This document shows positions 28,795 through 37,071 of a DNA stretch of 64,000 nt, in pieces. Each line of letters opens with the position of its first letter. The stretch's first letter is position 1. Origin of the DNA: Pelagerythrobacter marensis. Lineage in GTDB: Bacteria; Pseudomonadota; Alphaproteobacteria; Sphingomonadales; Sphingomonadaceae. The notes under the pieces were generated by a model, which saw only the letters and a list, made by a program, of their open reading frames with translations, did not search any database and was not told the DNA's origin. The translations under genes and the position numbers were made by a program. The DNA lies in assembly GCF_036700095.1 (NCBI RefSeq), contig NZ_CP144918.1:807001-871000 (forward strand). The letters run 5' to 3'.

Positions 28795-29190
28795 TCACGA
28801 TGCCTGCCGAAAGGCGGCCTCGACGTTGTTGCCGTCGGGATCGATCACATAAGCGGCATAGTATCCGGGATCTCGTTCGCCCGGCGCACCATTGTCCGCG
28901 CCTCCTGAGGCGAGCGCCGCCTTGTAGAAGGCGTCCACCGCCGACCGACTGGTCGCCACGAAACAGATATGAACCGGAGACGACGACGGTGTGTGGGTTT
29001 CGGACCAGAATTCCGGCGCATCGGGGCCTACATACAGGAACCCGGCCGCACCGCCCTCCTCGGGAGCGACGATGAAGGCGCCGTTCGGATGCCGCTGAAC
29101 AATTTGGAGACCGAGCGGTTCCAGACAGCTTTCGTAAAACCGCAGGGCCTTACCGGCATCCGAAACGATCATTCCGAAGTGGTCGAACAT
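28795..29190 (-). CDS. VOC (glyoxalase/dioxygenase superfamily) protein
   Basis: The 131-residue protein has a single VOC domain: MFDHFGMIVSDAGKALRFYE at the start, central VHICFVATSRSAVDAFYKAA and the terminal YAAYVIDPDGNNVEAA with the metal-site Glu. Such proteins are glyoxalases, dioxygenases or drug-binding proteins; the substrate is not evident. It is the intact copy of the pseudogene at 25028-25326. It lies downstream of the SRPBCC-ArsR-SRPBCC-GNAT operon. Confidence 0.85.
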   Translation of the reverse strand: MFDHFGMIVSDAGKALRFYESCLEPLGLQIVQRHPNGAFIVAPEEGGAAGFLYVGPDAPEFWSETHTPSSSPVHICFVATSRSAVDAFYKAALASGGADNGAPGERDPGYYAAYVIDPDGNNVEAAFRQAS

Positions 29191-29223
29191 CCAGTCAACA
29201 CTCCTCTCATGGGTGGCTACAAC

Positions 29224-29287
29224 TCAAATGCCGGCCGGCAGCAACATGGCGTCTTGCTCCGCGTGCCAGATCTTCATCCCCCTATCG
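29224..29287 (-). pseudogene. Scar resembling the 3' end of the tetR gene
   Basis: The intergenic block near 29262-29287 shares a run of GCCAGATCTTCATC and a flanking TATCG with bases 25398 onward, the tail of the TetR gene (MKIWPNE there, MKIWHAEQD here). It lies between VOC and GNAT, as the whole TetR-MFS-DUF899 block does in the decayed copy. It suggests that the block was deleted from this copy. Confidence 0.45.
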
Positions 29288-29812
29288 CTAAGGGAAAAGG
29301 AACTGATCCGGCCTGTGTGACGGGTTGGTCGCCCGCCGATCCATGAGGAGCGCGGGCCCCCATGCGGTTTCGACCCGGCCCCGCGCAGCGACGAACCCGG
29401 CCTTTTCAAAGCACCGGATCGCCGCCGCATTGTCGGGATGCGGATCGATGCCGACGGCGGGTGCGCCTGAGCTGAAGAGATGATCCACATACTGACGCAG
29501 GAGGGCCGCCCCGTGGCCGGCCCCAAGCATGTCCGGCTCGCCGACATAAAGGTCGATCCCCCGCGACCCCGGCGGTAGATAGCCGAAGTGATGGCCCGGC
29601 CAGGCATGGATCTCATAGTCCTGAAGGAAGGCGAACGGGCGTCCGGCATGGCTGGCGACCCAGAGCGCGATGCGCGGGTCGTCCAGTTTATCGGTATCCG
29701 GCTCGACGTCCGGATCGTCCCACCACCGGCGGACGTGGGGTTTGGAGCGCCATCGGCGGAGCAAGGCGAGGTCGGCTCTGCGGACGGGGCGAATCTCGTA
29801 CCGGTTGTTCAT
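29288..29812 (-). CDS. GNAT acetyltransferase, AAC(6')-like
   Basis: The 174-residue protein matches aminoglycoside 6'-N-acetyltransferases in layout: IRPVRRADLALLRRWRSKPH, VRRWWDDP, the acetyl-CoA loop region around GAGHGAALLRQYVDHLF and DPHPDNAAAIRCFEKAGF. It may acetylate aminoglycosides or another amine; activity is unproven. Its start overlaps the end of the SRPBCC gene (ATGA), so it belongs to the operon that starts at 31021. Confidence 0.82.
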   Translation of the reverse strand: MNNRYEIRPVRRADLALLRRWRSKPHVRRWWDDPDVEPDTDKLDDPRIALWVASHAGRPFAFLQDYEIHAWPGHHFGYLPPGSRGIDLYVGEPDMLGAGHGAALLRQYVDHLFSSGAPAVGIDPHPDNAAAIRCFEKAGFVAARGRVETAWGPALLMDRRATNPSHRPDQFLFP

Positions 29813-30225
29813 AGTGTACCCGAAGGGATCGCCGCATCCAGGGTTTCGCCAAGGTGTTCGAGCACGGCCGGCCAGCCGTTGCGCATGCCCTCATAAGCCT
29901 GTTTGGCAAGCGGCGAGTCCAGATCGAAACCGTCGTGGACGAGTTTCAATCGCGTTCCGCCGCCTTCGGGGCTGAGATGCCAGGTGATGATTGTGTCGAG
30001 CGCGAAGCGGTATTGGAGCAGTCGCTCCGGTTCGACCTGTAGAACCTCGCACGGCTGCATGCCCCATTTGCCCATGTCGAGCTCGAATGTATGGCCGACC
30101 ACTGGGCGAACATCGCCTGCCGCCCACCAGCGCGCATGCAGCTTCGGGTCCGTCAGCGCCTTCCAAACCTTGGCTGGAGGGTGAGCATAGACGTGCTCCA
30201 CCTCGATGGATCTCCGCTTCGTCAT
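29809..30225 (-). CDS. SRPBCC (AHSA1-like) domain protein
   Basis: The 138-residue protein starts RRSIEVEHVYAHPPAKVWKA and has the conserved ALTDPKLHARWW and LHARWWAAGDVRP region, then TRLKLVHDGFD. This is the START/Bet v1-like AHSA1 fold that binds hydrophobic ligands. It overlaps the ArsR gene upstream and the GNAT gene downstream, each by ATGA. Confidence 0.88.
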   Translation of the reverse strand: MTKRRSIEVEHVYAHPPAKVWKALTDPKLHARWWAAGDVRPVVGHTFELDMGKWGMQPCEVLQVEPERLLQYRFALDTIITWHLSPEGGGTRLKLVHDGFDLDSPLAKQAYEGMRNGWPAVLEHLGETLDAAIPSGTL

Positions 30226-30539
30226 TGACCTTCCTCATCGTCCAGCAGTTGTTCGAGAGCCGTCATGCGCTGCTTCCAGTAGTGAGTGAAGGCATCAAGC
30301 CAGGTCTCGACATCCGCCAAGGGCCGCGGATCGAGATGGTAGTAGCGTTCGCGGCCGCGCGGCTCTTCCCGGACAAGGCGCGCCCGGCGCAGCACCTGCA
30401 AATGTTCCGAAACCGCCGGGCGGCGGATTTCGAATCCGCGCGCGAGCTCGCTGACCGGCCGGGGCCCCTCACGCAGGCTGACGAGAATTTCCCGGCGGAT
30501 CGGATTGGCGAGCGCGGAAAAGACATCGACCTCGTTCAT
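30222..30539 (-). CDS. ArsR family transcriptional regulator
   Basis: The 105-residue winged-helix protein has the ArsR pattern: VFSALANPIRREILVSLREG, then VSELARGFEIRRPAVSEHLQ and the wing GRERYYHLDPRPL. No metal-binding cysteine pair is present, so it is probably not a metal sensor. ArsR plus SRPBCC pairs are common. The start at 30539 is within an ATGA overlap with the upstream SRPBCC gene. Confidence 0.9.
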   Translation of the reverse strand: MNEVDVFSALANPIRREILVSLREGPRPVSELARGFEIRRPAVSEHLQVLRRARLVREEPRGRERYYHLDPRPLADVETWLDAFTHYWKQRMTALEQLLDDEEGQ

Positions 30540-31021
30540 GCGCTTTGCCCGTGGGCGTGCGTCCCTTCGGACTGTGCCGCGGGTTTGCGGCGCCAACTGT
30601 CGGTACCAGGCATCGGCCGACCGGTCTCAAGGATTGTCTTCAGGCTCGACAGAATCGCCGGCCACCCTTGGCGCGCCATATCGTCGGCTGCAAGCGGCGC
30701 ATGGGTGAGCGTTAACTTGGTGTCGTGGCCGGTTGGCTGCAGGCGGAACTTCACCGTGGACGGCGGGGCGTCGGGCGCCATGGTGACGTTCCAGGTGTAG
30801 GACACGGTGTTTGGCGCCTCGCAGGCGATGACCTCGCCAAAGACTTCGAAGTCCGCGGTGTCGTCGATGTAAAGATGAAAGGGCGATCCCGGTCGCCAGT
30901 CAGTGGTGATACGCCGCCCCGCCCAATACTTCGCGGTCTTATCGGGATTGGTGAGAGCCTCGAAGACCCTCTCCACGGAGGCGTCGATATAAATCGTGTA
31001 GTCGAAGGTTTCGTCCGTCAT
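30536..31021 (-). CDS. SRPBCC domain protein, first gene of the operon
   Basis: The 161-residue protein is a second AHSA1-like SRPBCC (YTIYIDASVERVFEALTNPD, TAKYWAGRRITTDW, MARQGWPAILSSLKT). The start at 31021 (MTDETFDYTIYI) follows GGGAGAAACC. It heads four overlapping genes: SRPBCC, ArsR, SRPBCC, GNAT. Confidence 0.87.
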   Translation of the reverse strand: MTDETFDYTIYIDASVERVFEALTNPDKTAKYWAGRRITTDWRPGSPFHLYIDDTADFEVFGEVIACEAPNTVSYTWNVTMAPDAPPSTVKFRLQPTGHDTKLTLTHAPLAADDMARQGWPAILSSLKTILETGRPMPGTDSWRRKPAAQSEGTHAHGQSA

Positions 31022-31164
31022 CGGTTTCTCCCGGTTCGCTGATGCAATCGAGATGCCCGTCGGCAAAGTGCCCACGCCACGGTTATCTCAACGCAGCATA
31101 ATATGTCGGAATATTCCGACGCGTCAACTTTTTCCGACGCATCCGATATGGCAAGGGTGTCCCC

Positions 31165-32358
31165 TCATTCGGCACTTGGCGTATCGGTCTGATCGGCCAA
31201 CGCCGACAATATTCGGTAAGCAGCCGACACGCGCTCGGGTATGGGGTAGTTCCTGTTGGCCAGGATCACGATGCCAATGTCGCGGGATGGGATGAACGCA
31301 GCATAGGCTCCAAAGCCGTTCGTCGAGCCTGTCTTGTTGATGAACACATTTTCCCGAGGCGGCATCGGCGGCGCGAACCGTTCGACTTCATGGGCTTCGA
31401 ACGCCATTTGACGTGAATTTCCCGCCAGTAGCCGATCGCGTTCCGTCGGGTAGGCATACATCTCCCAACCGAGCCCCTGAACCATCCCGTCGACCGTATA
31501 GTATCCAGTGTGCGTGGCCGTGACGGCGCGCTGCAGTGCGGCGTCCAAACCCGTGGGGTTCATATTGATCTCGACGAACCGGATCAGGTCTGCGGCGGAG
31601 GTCTTCACGCCATAGGCTTCGGCGTCCCAGATGCCGGGGTTCACGCGAATGGGCCGACCATCCTTCGAATAGCCGTAGGCGTAGTCGCGCATCCTGTTTT
31701 GCGGCACGTGGATAAATGTATTGCTCAGCCCGAGCATCGGGAAAATCGTCCCTTCCATCAGCTCGTCGAAGGGTTGACCTATGCTTCTTGCCGCCAGATG
31801 CCCGAACAAACCTATGCTCGCATTCGAGTAGCGCCGGTGCGTTCCGGGAGCGTATTCCGGTTGCCAGTTCCTGTAGTAATCGGACCAATTCTCTTCGGTG
31901 ACGTGGCCCGGAACCTGGAGCGGGAGACCGCCGGCCGCGTAGGTGCCGAGGTCCAGGAGGCTGATGCTGTCGAAGCTGCTGCCGGCAAGCCCCGGCAGAT
32001 ACGCGCTCGCGGGGTCGGAAAGCGAGAGCGCCCCGGTCTCCTCCGCATAGGCGGCCAGGGTCGCCGTGAACGTCTTGCTGATCGAGCCGATCTCGAAAAG
32101 CGTGTTCTCGGTGACGGCCTGTCCGCTCGCTCTCGAAGCGACGCCATAGGTGAAGACGTGTCGCGTTCCCCCGACGGTGATGGCGACGGCCATGCCCGGC
32201 ACGTCATGGTTTTGCATGATCGGGTGGATTGCCTCGTCCACGATGGTTTGGAGGCCGCTTGGGGCATCGCCTTCGGACGCATGCGCTCCAGGCCAGAACA
32301 AGAGCAGCGAGAACATCGCGAGGGCCAATCCCGACTTGCAAGAAAGAGTTTTTGTCAT
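31165..32358 (-). CDS. Class C beta-lactamase (AmpC-like)
   Basis: The 397-residue protein has a signal peptide (cleavage near GAHA) and all AmpC active-site motifs: SISK in FEIGSISKTFTATLA, YSN in THRRYSNASIG and KTG in FINKTGSTNGFG. The length fits class C. It should hydrolyse cephalosporins in the periplasm. No ampR is adjacent; a large palindrome lies in the gap upstream. The start at 32358 is preferred over 32370. Confidence 0.88.
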   Translation of the reverse strand: MTKTLSCKSGLALAMFSLLLFWPGAHASEGDAPSGLQTIVDEAIHPIMQNHDVPGMAVAITVGGTRHVFTYGVASRASGQAVTENTLFEIGSISKTFTATLAAYAEETGALSLSDPASAYLPGLAGSSFDSISLLDLGTYAAGGLPLQVPGHVTEENWSDYYRNWQPEYAPGTHRRYSNASIGLFGHLAARSIGQPFDELMEGTIFPMLGLSNTFIHVPQNRMRDYAYGYSKDGRPIRVNPGIWDAEAYGVKTSAADLIRFVEINMNPTGLDAALQRAVTATHTGYYTVDGMVQGLGWEMYAYPTERDRLLAGNSRQMAFEAHEVERFAPPMPPRENVFINKTGSTNGFGAYAAFIPSRDIGIVILANRNYPIPERVSAAYRILSALADQTDTPSAE

Positions 32359-32423
32359 GGCGGCGCACATTCCTGGCAGGGCGGTTGAGGGCATCGTGGG
32401 GGCCCGAAATGAGAGTCTCGGAC

Positions 32424-32452
32424 TTTTTACCCGGGTGTTATTGTAATTGCAA
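32424..32452 (-). promoter_or_regulatory. Possible promoter of the beta-lactamase gene
   Basis: On the minus strand TTGCAA, a 17-base spacer and TAAAAA. The -35 lies in the centre of the palindrome at 32431. Confidence 0.3.
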
Positions 32453-32462
32453 TAATACCCGG
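32431..32462. promoter_or_regulatory. 32-base near-perfect palindrome, candidate operator
   Basis: Arms CCGGGT, TTATTG and AATT are mirrored by CAATAA and ACCCGG; 28 of 32 positions are symmetric. It sits in the 117-base gap between the divergent beta-lactamase and DUF2239 genes. The AT-rich core resembles MarR-type sites; the regulator is unknown. Confidence 0.6.
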
Positions 32463-32469
32463 ATATTAA
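32441..32469 (+). promoter_or_regulatory. Promoter of the DUF2239 gene, possibly leaderless
   Basis: TTGTAA, a 17-base spacer and TATTAA. The ATG at 32476 lies only six bases past the -10, so the mRNA may start at the initiation codon. Confidence 0.45.
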
Positions 32470-32475
32470 AAAGAG

Positions 32476-33069
32476 ATGACTGAACGACACACCCATACGG
32501 CCTTTGTCGGCGAACGATTGCTGGCCACCGGTTCGGCGGCGGACGTGGCGCTGGCGGTGAAGGCTGCCTCGCCAGCGTCCGATGAGGACCCCATTCGCAT
32601 TTTCGACAACCGAACGGGCCGAATGGTGGATTTCGATTTGCGTGGCAGTGACGAGGAGGTCGCAGCCCGGCTGGCCGCAGACAGTGAGAACGGCGGGGCC
32701 AAAGAAGCCAAACGGTCGCGCGGTCGCCCGAAGCTCGGCGTCGTGGCGCGCGAGGTGACGCTGCTGCCCCGGCACTGGGAATGGCTGGCCGCACAACCCG
32801 GCGGCGCTTCGGTGACGCTTCGAAAGCTGGTGGAGGCGGCACGGAAAAACGATCCGAACCAGACCGGTGTGCGTCAGGCGCAGGCGGCCGCGGACCGGTT
32901 CATGTTGATCATGTGTGGCAATGAGCCCGGCTTCGAGGAGGCGACACGTGCGCTCTACGCGGGCGACAAGGCGCTGTTTCTGTCGCTGACCAAAGGGTGG
33001 CCCAAGGACCTACGCGATCACGCGCGACAACTGGCCGAACCAGCCTTTATTACATCCGGTGAGAGTTGA
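32476..33069 (+). CDS. DUF2239 family protein
   Basis: The 197-residue protein has the DUF2239 layout: TAFVGERLLATGSAADVALA at the start, IRIFDNRTGRMVDFDLRGS, a basic linker with RGRPKLGVVAREVTLLPRHW, and the C-terminal FEEATRALYAGDKALF. The RGRPKLGV segment suggests nucleic-acid contact, but the role is not known. It is divergent from the beta-lactamase and shares its palindrome. Confidence 0.85.
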   Translation: MTERHTHTAFVGERLLATGSAADVALAVKAASPASDEDPIRIFDNRTGRMVDFDLRGSDEEVAARLAADSENGGAKEAKRSRGRPKLGVVAREVTLLPRHWEWLAAQPGGASVTLRKLVEAARKNDPNQTGVRQAQAAADRFMLIMCGNEPGFEEATRALYAGDKALFLSLTKGWPKDLRDHARQLAEPAFITSGES

Positions 33070-33090
33070 AGGAACCAGAAGGAGGAAAGC

Positions 33091-33456
33091 ATGCACATCA
33101 AATTCGCAGAAATACCGGTCTCCGATCAGGACCGGGCAATTGAATTCTACACCAAACATCTGGGCGCAAGCGTGATAACGGATCGCAACTATGGCGGTGA
33201 TGGCTGGCGCTGGGTGGAGCTCGGCTTCGACGGAGAAAGAACGCATCTGTTCCTGGCGCACCGTGCGGACGATCAACCGTCGGACAAGCCGACCATGGTG
33301 TTCATCGACCCCGATGTGGAAGGCGTCATTAGCCGGCTGGAGAAAGCCGGTGTGGAAGTTATCACGCCGCCGCAGGAGGCGCCCTGGACGCCTGGCCAGA
33401 CCTTCGCGGAATTCCGCGATAGCGAGGGCAACCGGATCGTTCTGAATTCACAATAG
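33091..33456 (+). CDS. VOC (glyoxalase) family protein
   Basis: The 121-residue single VOC domain shows FAEIPVSDQDRAIEFYTKHL, GWRWVELGF and a terminal AEFRDSEGNRIVL with the metal-site Glu. AGGAGG lies upstream of the ATG. It follows DUF2239 by 21 bases and is probably co-transcribed with it. Confidence 0.87.
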   Translation: MHIKFAEIPVSDQDRAIEFYTKHLGASVITDRNYGGDGWRWVELGFDGERTHLFLAHRADDQPSDKPTMVFIDPDVEGVISRLEKAGVEVITPPQEAPWTPGQTFAEFRDSEGNRIVLNSQ

Positions 33457-33574
33457 CGCGACTTCCCCTGAGTTCAGCGCGCTTGCAGTAACCGCGAAGT
33501 CGACTTCGGCGGGCAATCTCGTCGTCCGGGTCAGGTCGAGCGCAAGTGTCAGAGCGACGAGGATCGGCAAGAGG

Positions 33575-34603
33575 ATGTACAATCGTCAACTCATCCTGCG
33601 TGAGCGCCCCACCGGGGCGGTTGAATTCGCGCACTTCGAGATGGTCGAAGCGCCGGTTCCCACGCTTGCGGCGAACGAGGCCTTGGTGCGGGTGGTCTGG
33701 CTCGGTATCGATCCGACGCAACGCACATGGCTCAATCCGACCGCGACTTATGCCGCGCCGGTCGCTGTCGGCGACGTGATGCGGGGGAGCGGAGTCGGCA
33801 AGGTCATCGCCTCCAGGTCCGAAAGATTTGCGGTGGGCGACTGGGTCGCGGGCGAGACTGGCTGGCAGGACTATGCGGTGGCCAGGAGCGAAGGCCTTGC
33901 CGGTTTCACCAGGATTCCCGAGGGGCTCGATCCCAAAGCCATGCTGTCGGTTTTCGGCGTCAGTGGGCTGACGGCCTATTTCGGAATGACGGATATCGGC
34001 CGTCCGGTTGAAGGCGACACGGTATACGTTAGCGGGGCGGCGGGCAGCGTGGGGTCGCTCGCGGGTCAGATCGCGCGGATCGAAGGCGCGCGCGTGATCG
34101 GTTCGGCGGGCGGCCCGGCCAAATGTGGATGGGTCACGGAGGCCGCCGGTTTCGAGGCCTGCATCGACTACAAATCGGAAGACGTCGCGGCCCGGCTCGG
34201 GAACCTGGCCCCCGACGGCATCGATATCGTGTTCGACAATGTCGGCGGTATAACGCTCGAACACGCGCTGGACAATCTGGCGACAGGCGCTCGCGTCGTT
34301 CTGTGCGGGAGCATATCGTCGGGCTATGGCGAAGCGGCCTATGGCGTTGGCCCGAGCAACTACATGCAGCTCGCCTTCAAGCGGGCGCGCATGGAGGGGT
34401 TTATTTTCCTGGACTATGTCGAGCGCTTTCCGGGCGCCGTTGCCGACCTCGCCAAATGGGTTGCTGAGGGTCGGCTGATCTACCGTGAGGATATTCTGGG
34501 AGGGCTCGAAAACGCGCCTGCGGCTCTGCAGGGCCTGTTCGATGGCCGGAACACCGGCAAGCAACTTGTGCAACTTTGCGATCCTAGTGAGGTGCGAACA
34601 TGA
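33575..34603 (+). CDS. NADP-dependent medium-chain oxidoreductase
   Basis: The 342-residue protein belongs to the zinc-free MDR family (prostaglandin reductase / alkenal reductase type): LRERPTGAVEFAHFEMVEAP, LVRVVWLGIDPTQRTWL, MRGSGVGKVIASR, the cofactor motif YVSGAAGSVGSLAGQIA and FDNVGGITLEHAL. These reduce activated double bonds with NADPH. Its TGA overlaps the LysR start. Confidence 0.88.
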   Translation: MYNRQLILRERPTGAVEFAHFEMVEAPVPTLAANEALVRVVWLGIDPTQRTWLNPTATYAAPVAVGDVMRGSGVGKVIASRSERFAVGDWVAGETGWQDYAVARSEGLAGFTRIPEGLDPKAMLSVFGVSGLTAYFGMTDIGRPVEGDTVYVSGAAGSVGSLAGQIARIEGARVIGSAGGPAKCGWVTEAAGFEACIDYKSEDVAARLGNLAPDGIDIVFDNVGGITLEHALDNLATGARVVLCGSISSGYGEAAYGVGPSNYMQLAFKRARMEGFIFLDYVERFPGAVADLAKWVAEGRLIYREDILGGLENAPAALQGLFDGRNTGKQLVQLCDPSEVRT

Positions 34604-35541
34604 TCGGCCGTTCCCCAATGGATCTCCTGCGCCTGCGCTATGTCATAGCAGCGGCGGATACGGGAAGTTTTCGGAAGGCGGCTTCGAAGCACAACGTACA
34701 ACAATCAACCATAAGCCGCGCGATCCGACAGCTTGAAGACCAACTGGGCGTCTCGATCTTCGAACGGAGTCGAACGGGAGCGTGTTTGACCGATGCAGGC
34801 CGTCGACTGCTGGAGGAAGCGCGAACAGCGGTCGAACTCCTTGACCTGGCGGCGCTGTCAGCAGGAGAAGCTGGACGTGCAGAGACTGGAATCGTTCGTG
34901 TCGGCATAATTTCCTCGCTTGCCGCGGGCTTTCTGCGCGAGCTTCTCTCCAGCTATTTCTCAAAGCATCCGAACATAGATGTCGATATTCAGAATGGCCG
35001 CCGTGATGAACATATCACCGCTGTCCAGCGCCGCTGGGTCGATGTGGCGATTCTGGCGGGTGTAAGCGACGTCGAAGGGTGTGACACGGTCGTCTTGTGG
35101 GAAGAACGCATTCACGTAGCGCTTCCATCAGATCACAGACTTGCCGATCGTAAGCAGGTCGATTGGCCGGACCTGTTCGAAGAGACTTTTATCGTCTCCA
35201 GAATGGGACCGGGGCCCGACGTCACTGACTTCATTCTTCGGCGCTCGGCCAGTCTGGGCGTGATGCCAAATGTCGTCTACAGAGCGGTTGTTCAGGAGAC
35301 CCTCCTGCACCTCGTCGCTTTGGGACAAGGCATCACGCTTGTATCGAGTGCTTGGATGGCGGTTCAACTGCCCGAAATAGTGCTGCGACCATTGAGCGGG
35401 TCAGCTTCGATCGTCCAGTTCAGCGCTGTATGGTCGACTCAGAACGACAACCCCGCTCTTCGCTGCTTCATCAGTGTGGCACATGTTCTTGCTGGTCACG
35501 TACGCAGAGGTAGTTCCGACTGGGTGCGGCATTCGGTATAA
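34600..35541 (+). CDS. LysR family transcriptional regulator
   Basis: The 313-residue protein has an N-terminal LysR helix-turn-helix (RLRYVIAAADTGSFRKAAS, then QQSTISRAIRQLEDQLGVS) and a substrate-binding domain. It overlaps the oxidoreductase gene by ATGA and probably regulates it or the T4SS neighbourhood. An internal ATG at 34618 is also possible. Confidence 0.9.
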   Translation: MIGRSPMDLLRLRYVIAAADTGSFRKAASKHNVQQSTISRAIRQLEDQLGVSIFERSRTGACLTDAGRRLLEEARTAVELLDLAALSAGEAGRAETGIVRVGIISSLAAGFLRELLSSYFSKHPNIDVDIQNGRRDEHITAVQRRWVDVAILAGVSDVEGCDTVVLWEERIHVALPSDHRLADRKQVDWPDLFEETFIVSRMGPGPDVTDFILRRSASLGVMPNVVYRAVVQETLLHLVALGQGITLVSSAWMAVQLPEIVLRPLSGSASIVQFSAVWSTQNDNPALRCFISVAHVLAGHVRRGSSDWVRHSV

Positions 35542-35628
35542 GGGCGGTAGTATCGGAATGAGCGTGGCGTGTTCTAAATGACTGACAATGCCGGAAGCGC
35601 GTTCATCCGATAAACTGACCGTTCCGAT

Positions 35629-35877
35629 CTACGGCTCCGACCGCCTTGGCGCTTCGCGACGCCGATGATCTTTCCTGGCCTTCGCAAATCCCCGATCGGT
35701 CGCCATGAACCGTGCCAGCATTGGGGAGATGAGTTTGGCCGGCTCGTTCTTCTGTCCGGTTTCCCGAGCCAGTACGTCAGCATAGGCTACGAGGTCCCGG
35801 TGGACATCTGCGGGCAGTTCGATATTCAGTTTGACAGGTTTGTCGTCAGGTATGGCGCCCAGTTTCAGCTTGGTCAT
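35629..35877 (-). CDS. DUF2274 protein of conjugative clusters
   Basis: The 82-residue protein (KLNIELPADVHRDLVAYADV) looks like a small ribbon-helix-helix-type protein and matches DUF2274, which usually ends trb clusters. It follows trbI by 3 bases on the same strand. Confidence 0.8.
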   Translation of the reverse strand: MTKLKLGAIPDDKPVKLNIELPADVHRDLVAYADVLARETGQKNEPAKLISPMLARFMATDRGFAKARKDHRRREAPRRSEP

Positions 35878-35880
35878 TGA

Positions 35881-37071
35881 TCAGCTCCGATAAGGTTCGA
35901 GGATCAGATCGCGCGTGACCATGACCCTTACGGGAAAACCCGGGCGGATGGTCAGCGTCGGTGGAACAGACATATGGCGGCGCACGATCTCATCACCGGC
36001 GCGGCCGACTGTGTCTTGCGTCCCCTCGCGAATGGCGCGGGCAATGTCACTCTCATTGTCGGCGCCAAGTTCCACACCGATATTGAGGACGGTGGCGAGA
36101 CCGGCCGCCATGAACAAGCTGCCCCAGTGATGATCGACGCCGTCTTCCAGACCAGCGTAACCGGCTTCGTCGGCGCCGGGCTGGCGTTCAAGAGTAATGG
36201 AGCGGCCATTGGGCAGGATCAGCCGCGTCCATACCAGAAGCACCCGACTCTGCCCGAAGGCGACGCGGCTGTCATACTCGCCGATGAGGCGCGATCCCTG
36301 CGGGATCAGCAGGAAACGCCCGGTCGGGCTGTCATATACATGGGATGTCACCTGGGCGGTGATCTGGCCGGGAAGATCGGAGCGAAGGCCGGTAACAAGC
36401 GCTGCGGGAATGACCGCACCGGCCTGGACAACATACGGGCTCGGCGGATCGGTAAGCCGGTCGGTACTCGTCGTGCGGCGATCGACAGGTTCGTCGAGAA
36501 AGGCCTCGCGCCGTTCCGTCGCGTCCGGCGCGGCCGAAGCCGCATTGGCGGGAAAGAATGACTCGGCGGTGGGCGGAGCGGCAGCCACTTGCGCGGTTTG
36601 CGGCGGTTCCCGAACGGCGGTGTTGGCCTCGGCGAAGAGTTGGCTGAGGCGAGCCGCTTCCATTTCCTGGGCGCGGCGCTGTTCCTCCGGATCGGCAGCC
36701 GGTGTGGTGACCACTGGCGAGCGTACCGGCACACCGCGCTGCTGAGCCGACAGGATCGGCCGTCCGAGCTCGCCAGGCAGCGGCGGGCCGAGCTGCGGTA
36801 CATCCGTGTAATCCGCCGGCAGGCGCGACAGGCCTTCAGCCTCCTGAATGCGCTCTGTGGAATAGAGCTCTTGCGGACCAACAACAGGATCGCGGTCCTG
36901 CAAGGCGACGATCAGGATGGCCCCGAGTCCCAGACCGCCAGCCGTTCCCAGAACCATGAGCGTCCGGCGAGAGAGCCGCATGACACGCGGCGGGTCAGCA
37001 CGCAGTCTCAGCGATGCAGCGATTTCCTTTTCGTCTCGGGTCTCCGGTCCCGTCCCAGTATTTTCGGTCAT
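35881..37071 (-). CDS. trbI: TrbI/VirB10 conjugal transfer protein
   Basis: The 396-residue protein has one N-terminal membrane helix (LMVLGTAGGLGLGAILIVAL, about residues 34-53), a proline-rich linker and a C-terminal VirB10 beta-barrel domain (VIPAALVTGLRSDLPGQI, then TSHVYDSPTGRFLLIPQGSR). VirB10 links the inner and outer membrane parts of the type IV secretion channel. Its start overlaps the end of trbG. Confidence 0.93.
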   Translation of the reverse strand: MTENTGTGPETRDEKEIAASLRLRADPPRVMRLSRRTLMVLGTAGGLGLGAILIVALQDRDPVVGPQELYSTERIQEAEGLSRLPADYTDVPQLGPPLPGELGRPILSAQQRGVPVRSPVVTTPAADPEEQRRAQEMEAARLSQLFAEANTAVREPPQTAQVAAAPPTAESFFPANAASAAPDATERREAFLDEPVDRRTTSTDRLTDPPSPYVVQAGAVIPAALVTGLRSDLPGQITAQVTSHVYDSPTGRFLLIPQGSRLIGEYDSRVAFGQSRVLLVWTRLILPNGRSITLERQPGADEAGYAGLEDGVDHHWGSLFMAAGLATVLNIGVELGADNESDIARAIREGTQDTVGRAGDEIVRRHMSVPPTLTIRPGFPVRVMVTRDLILEPYRS

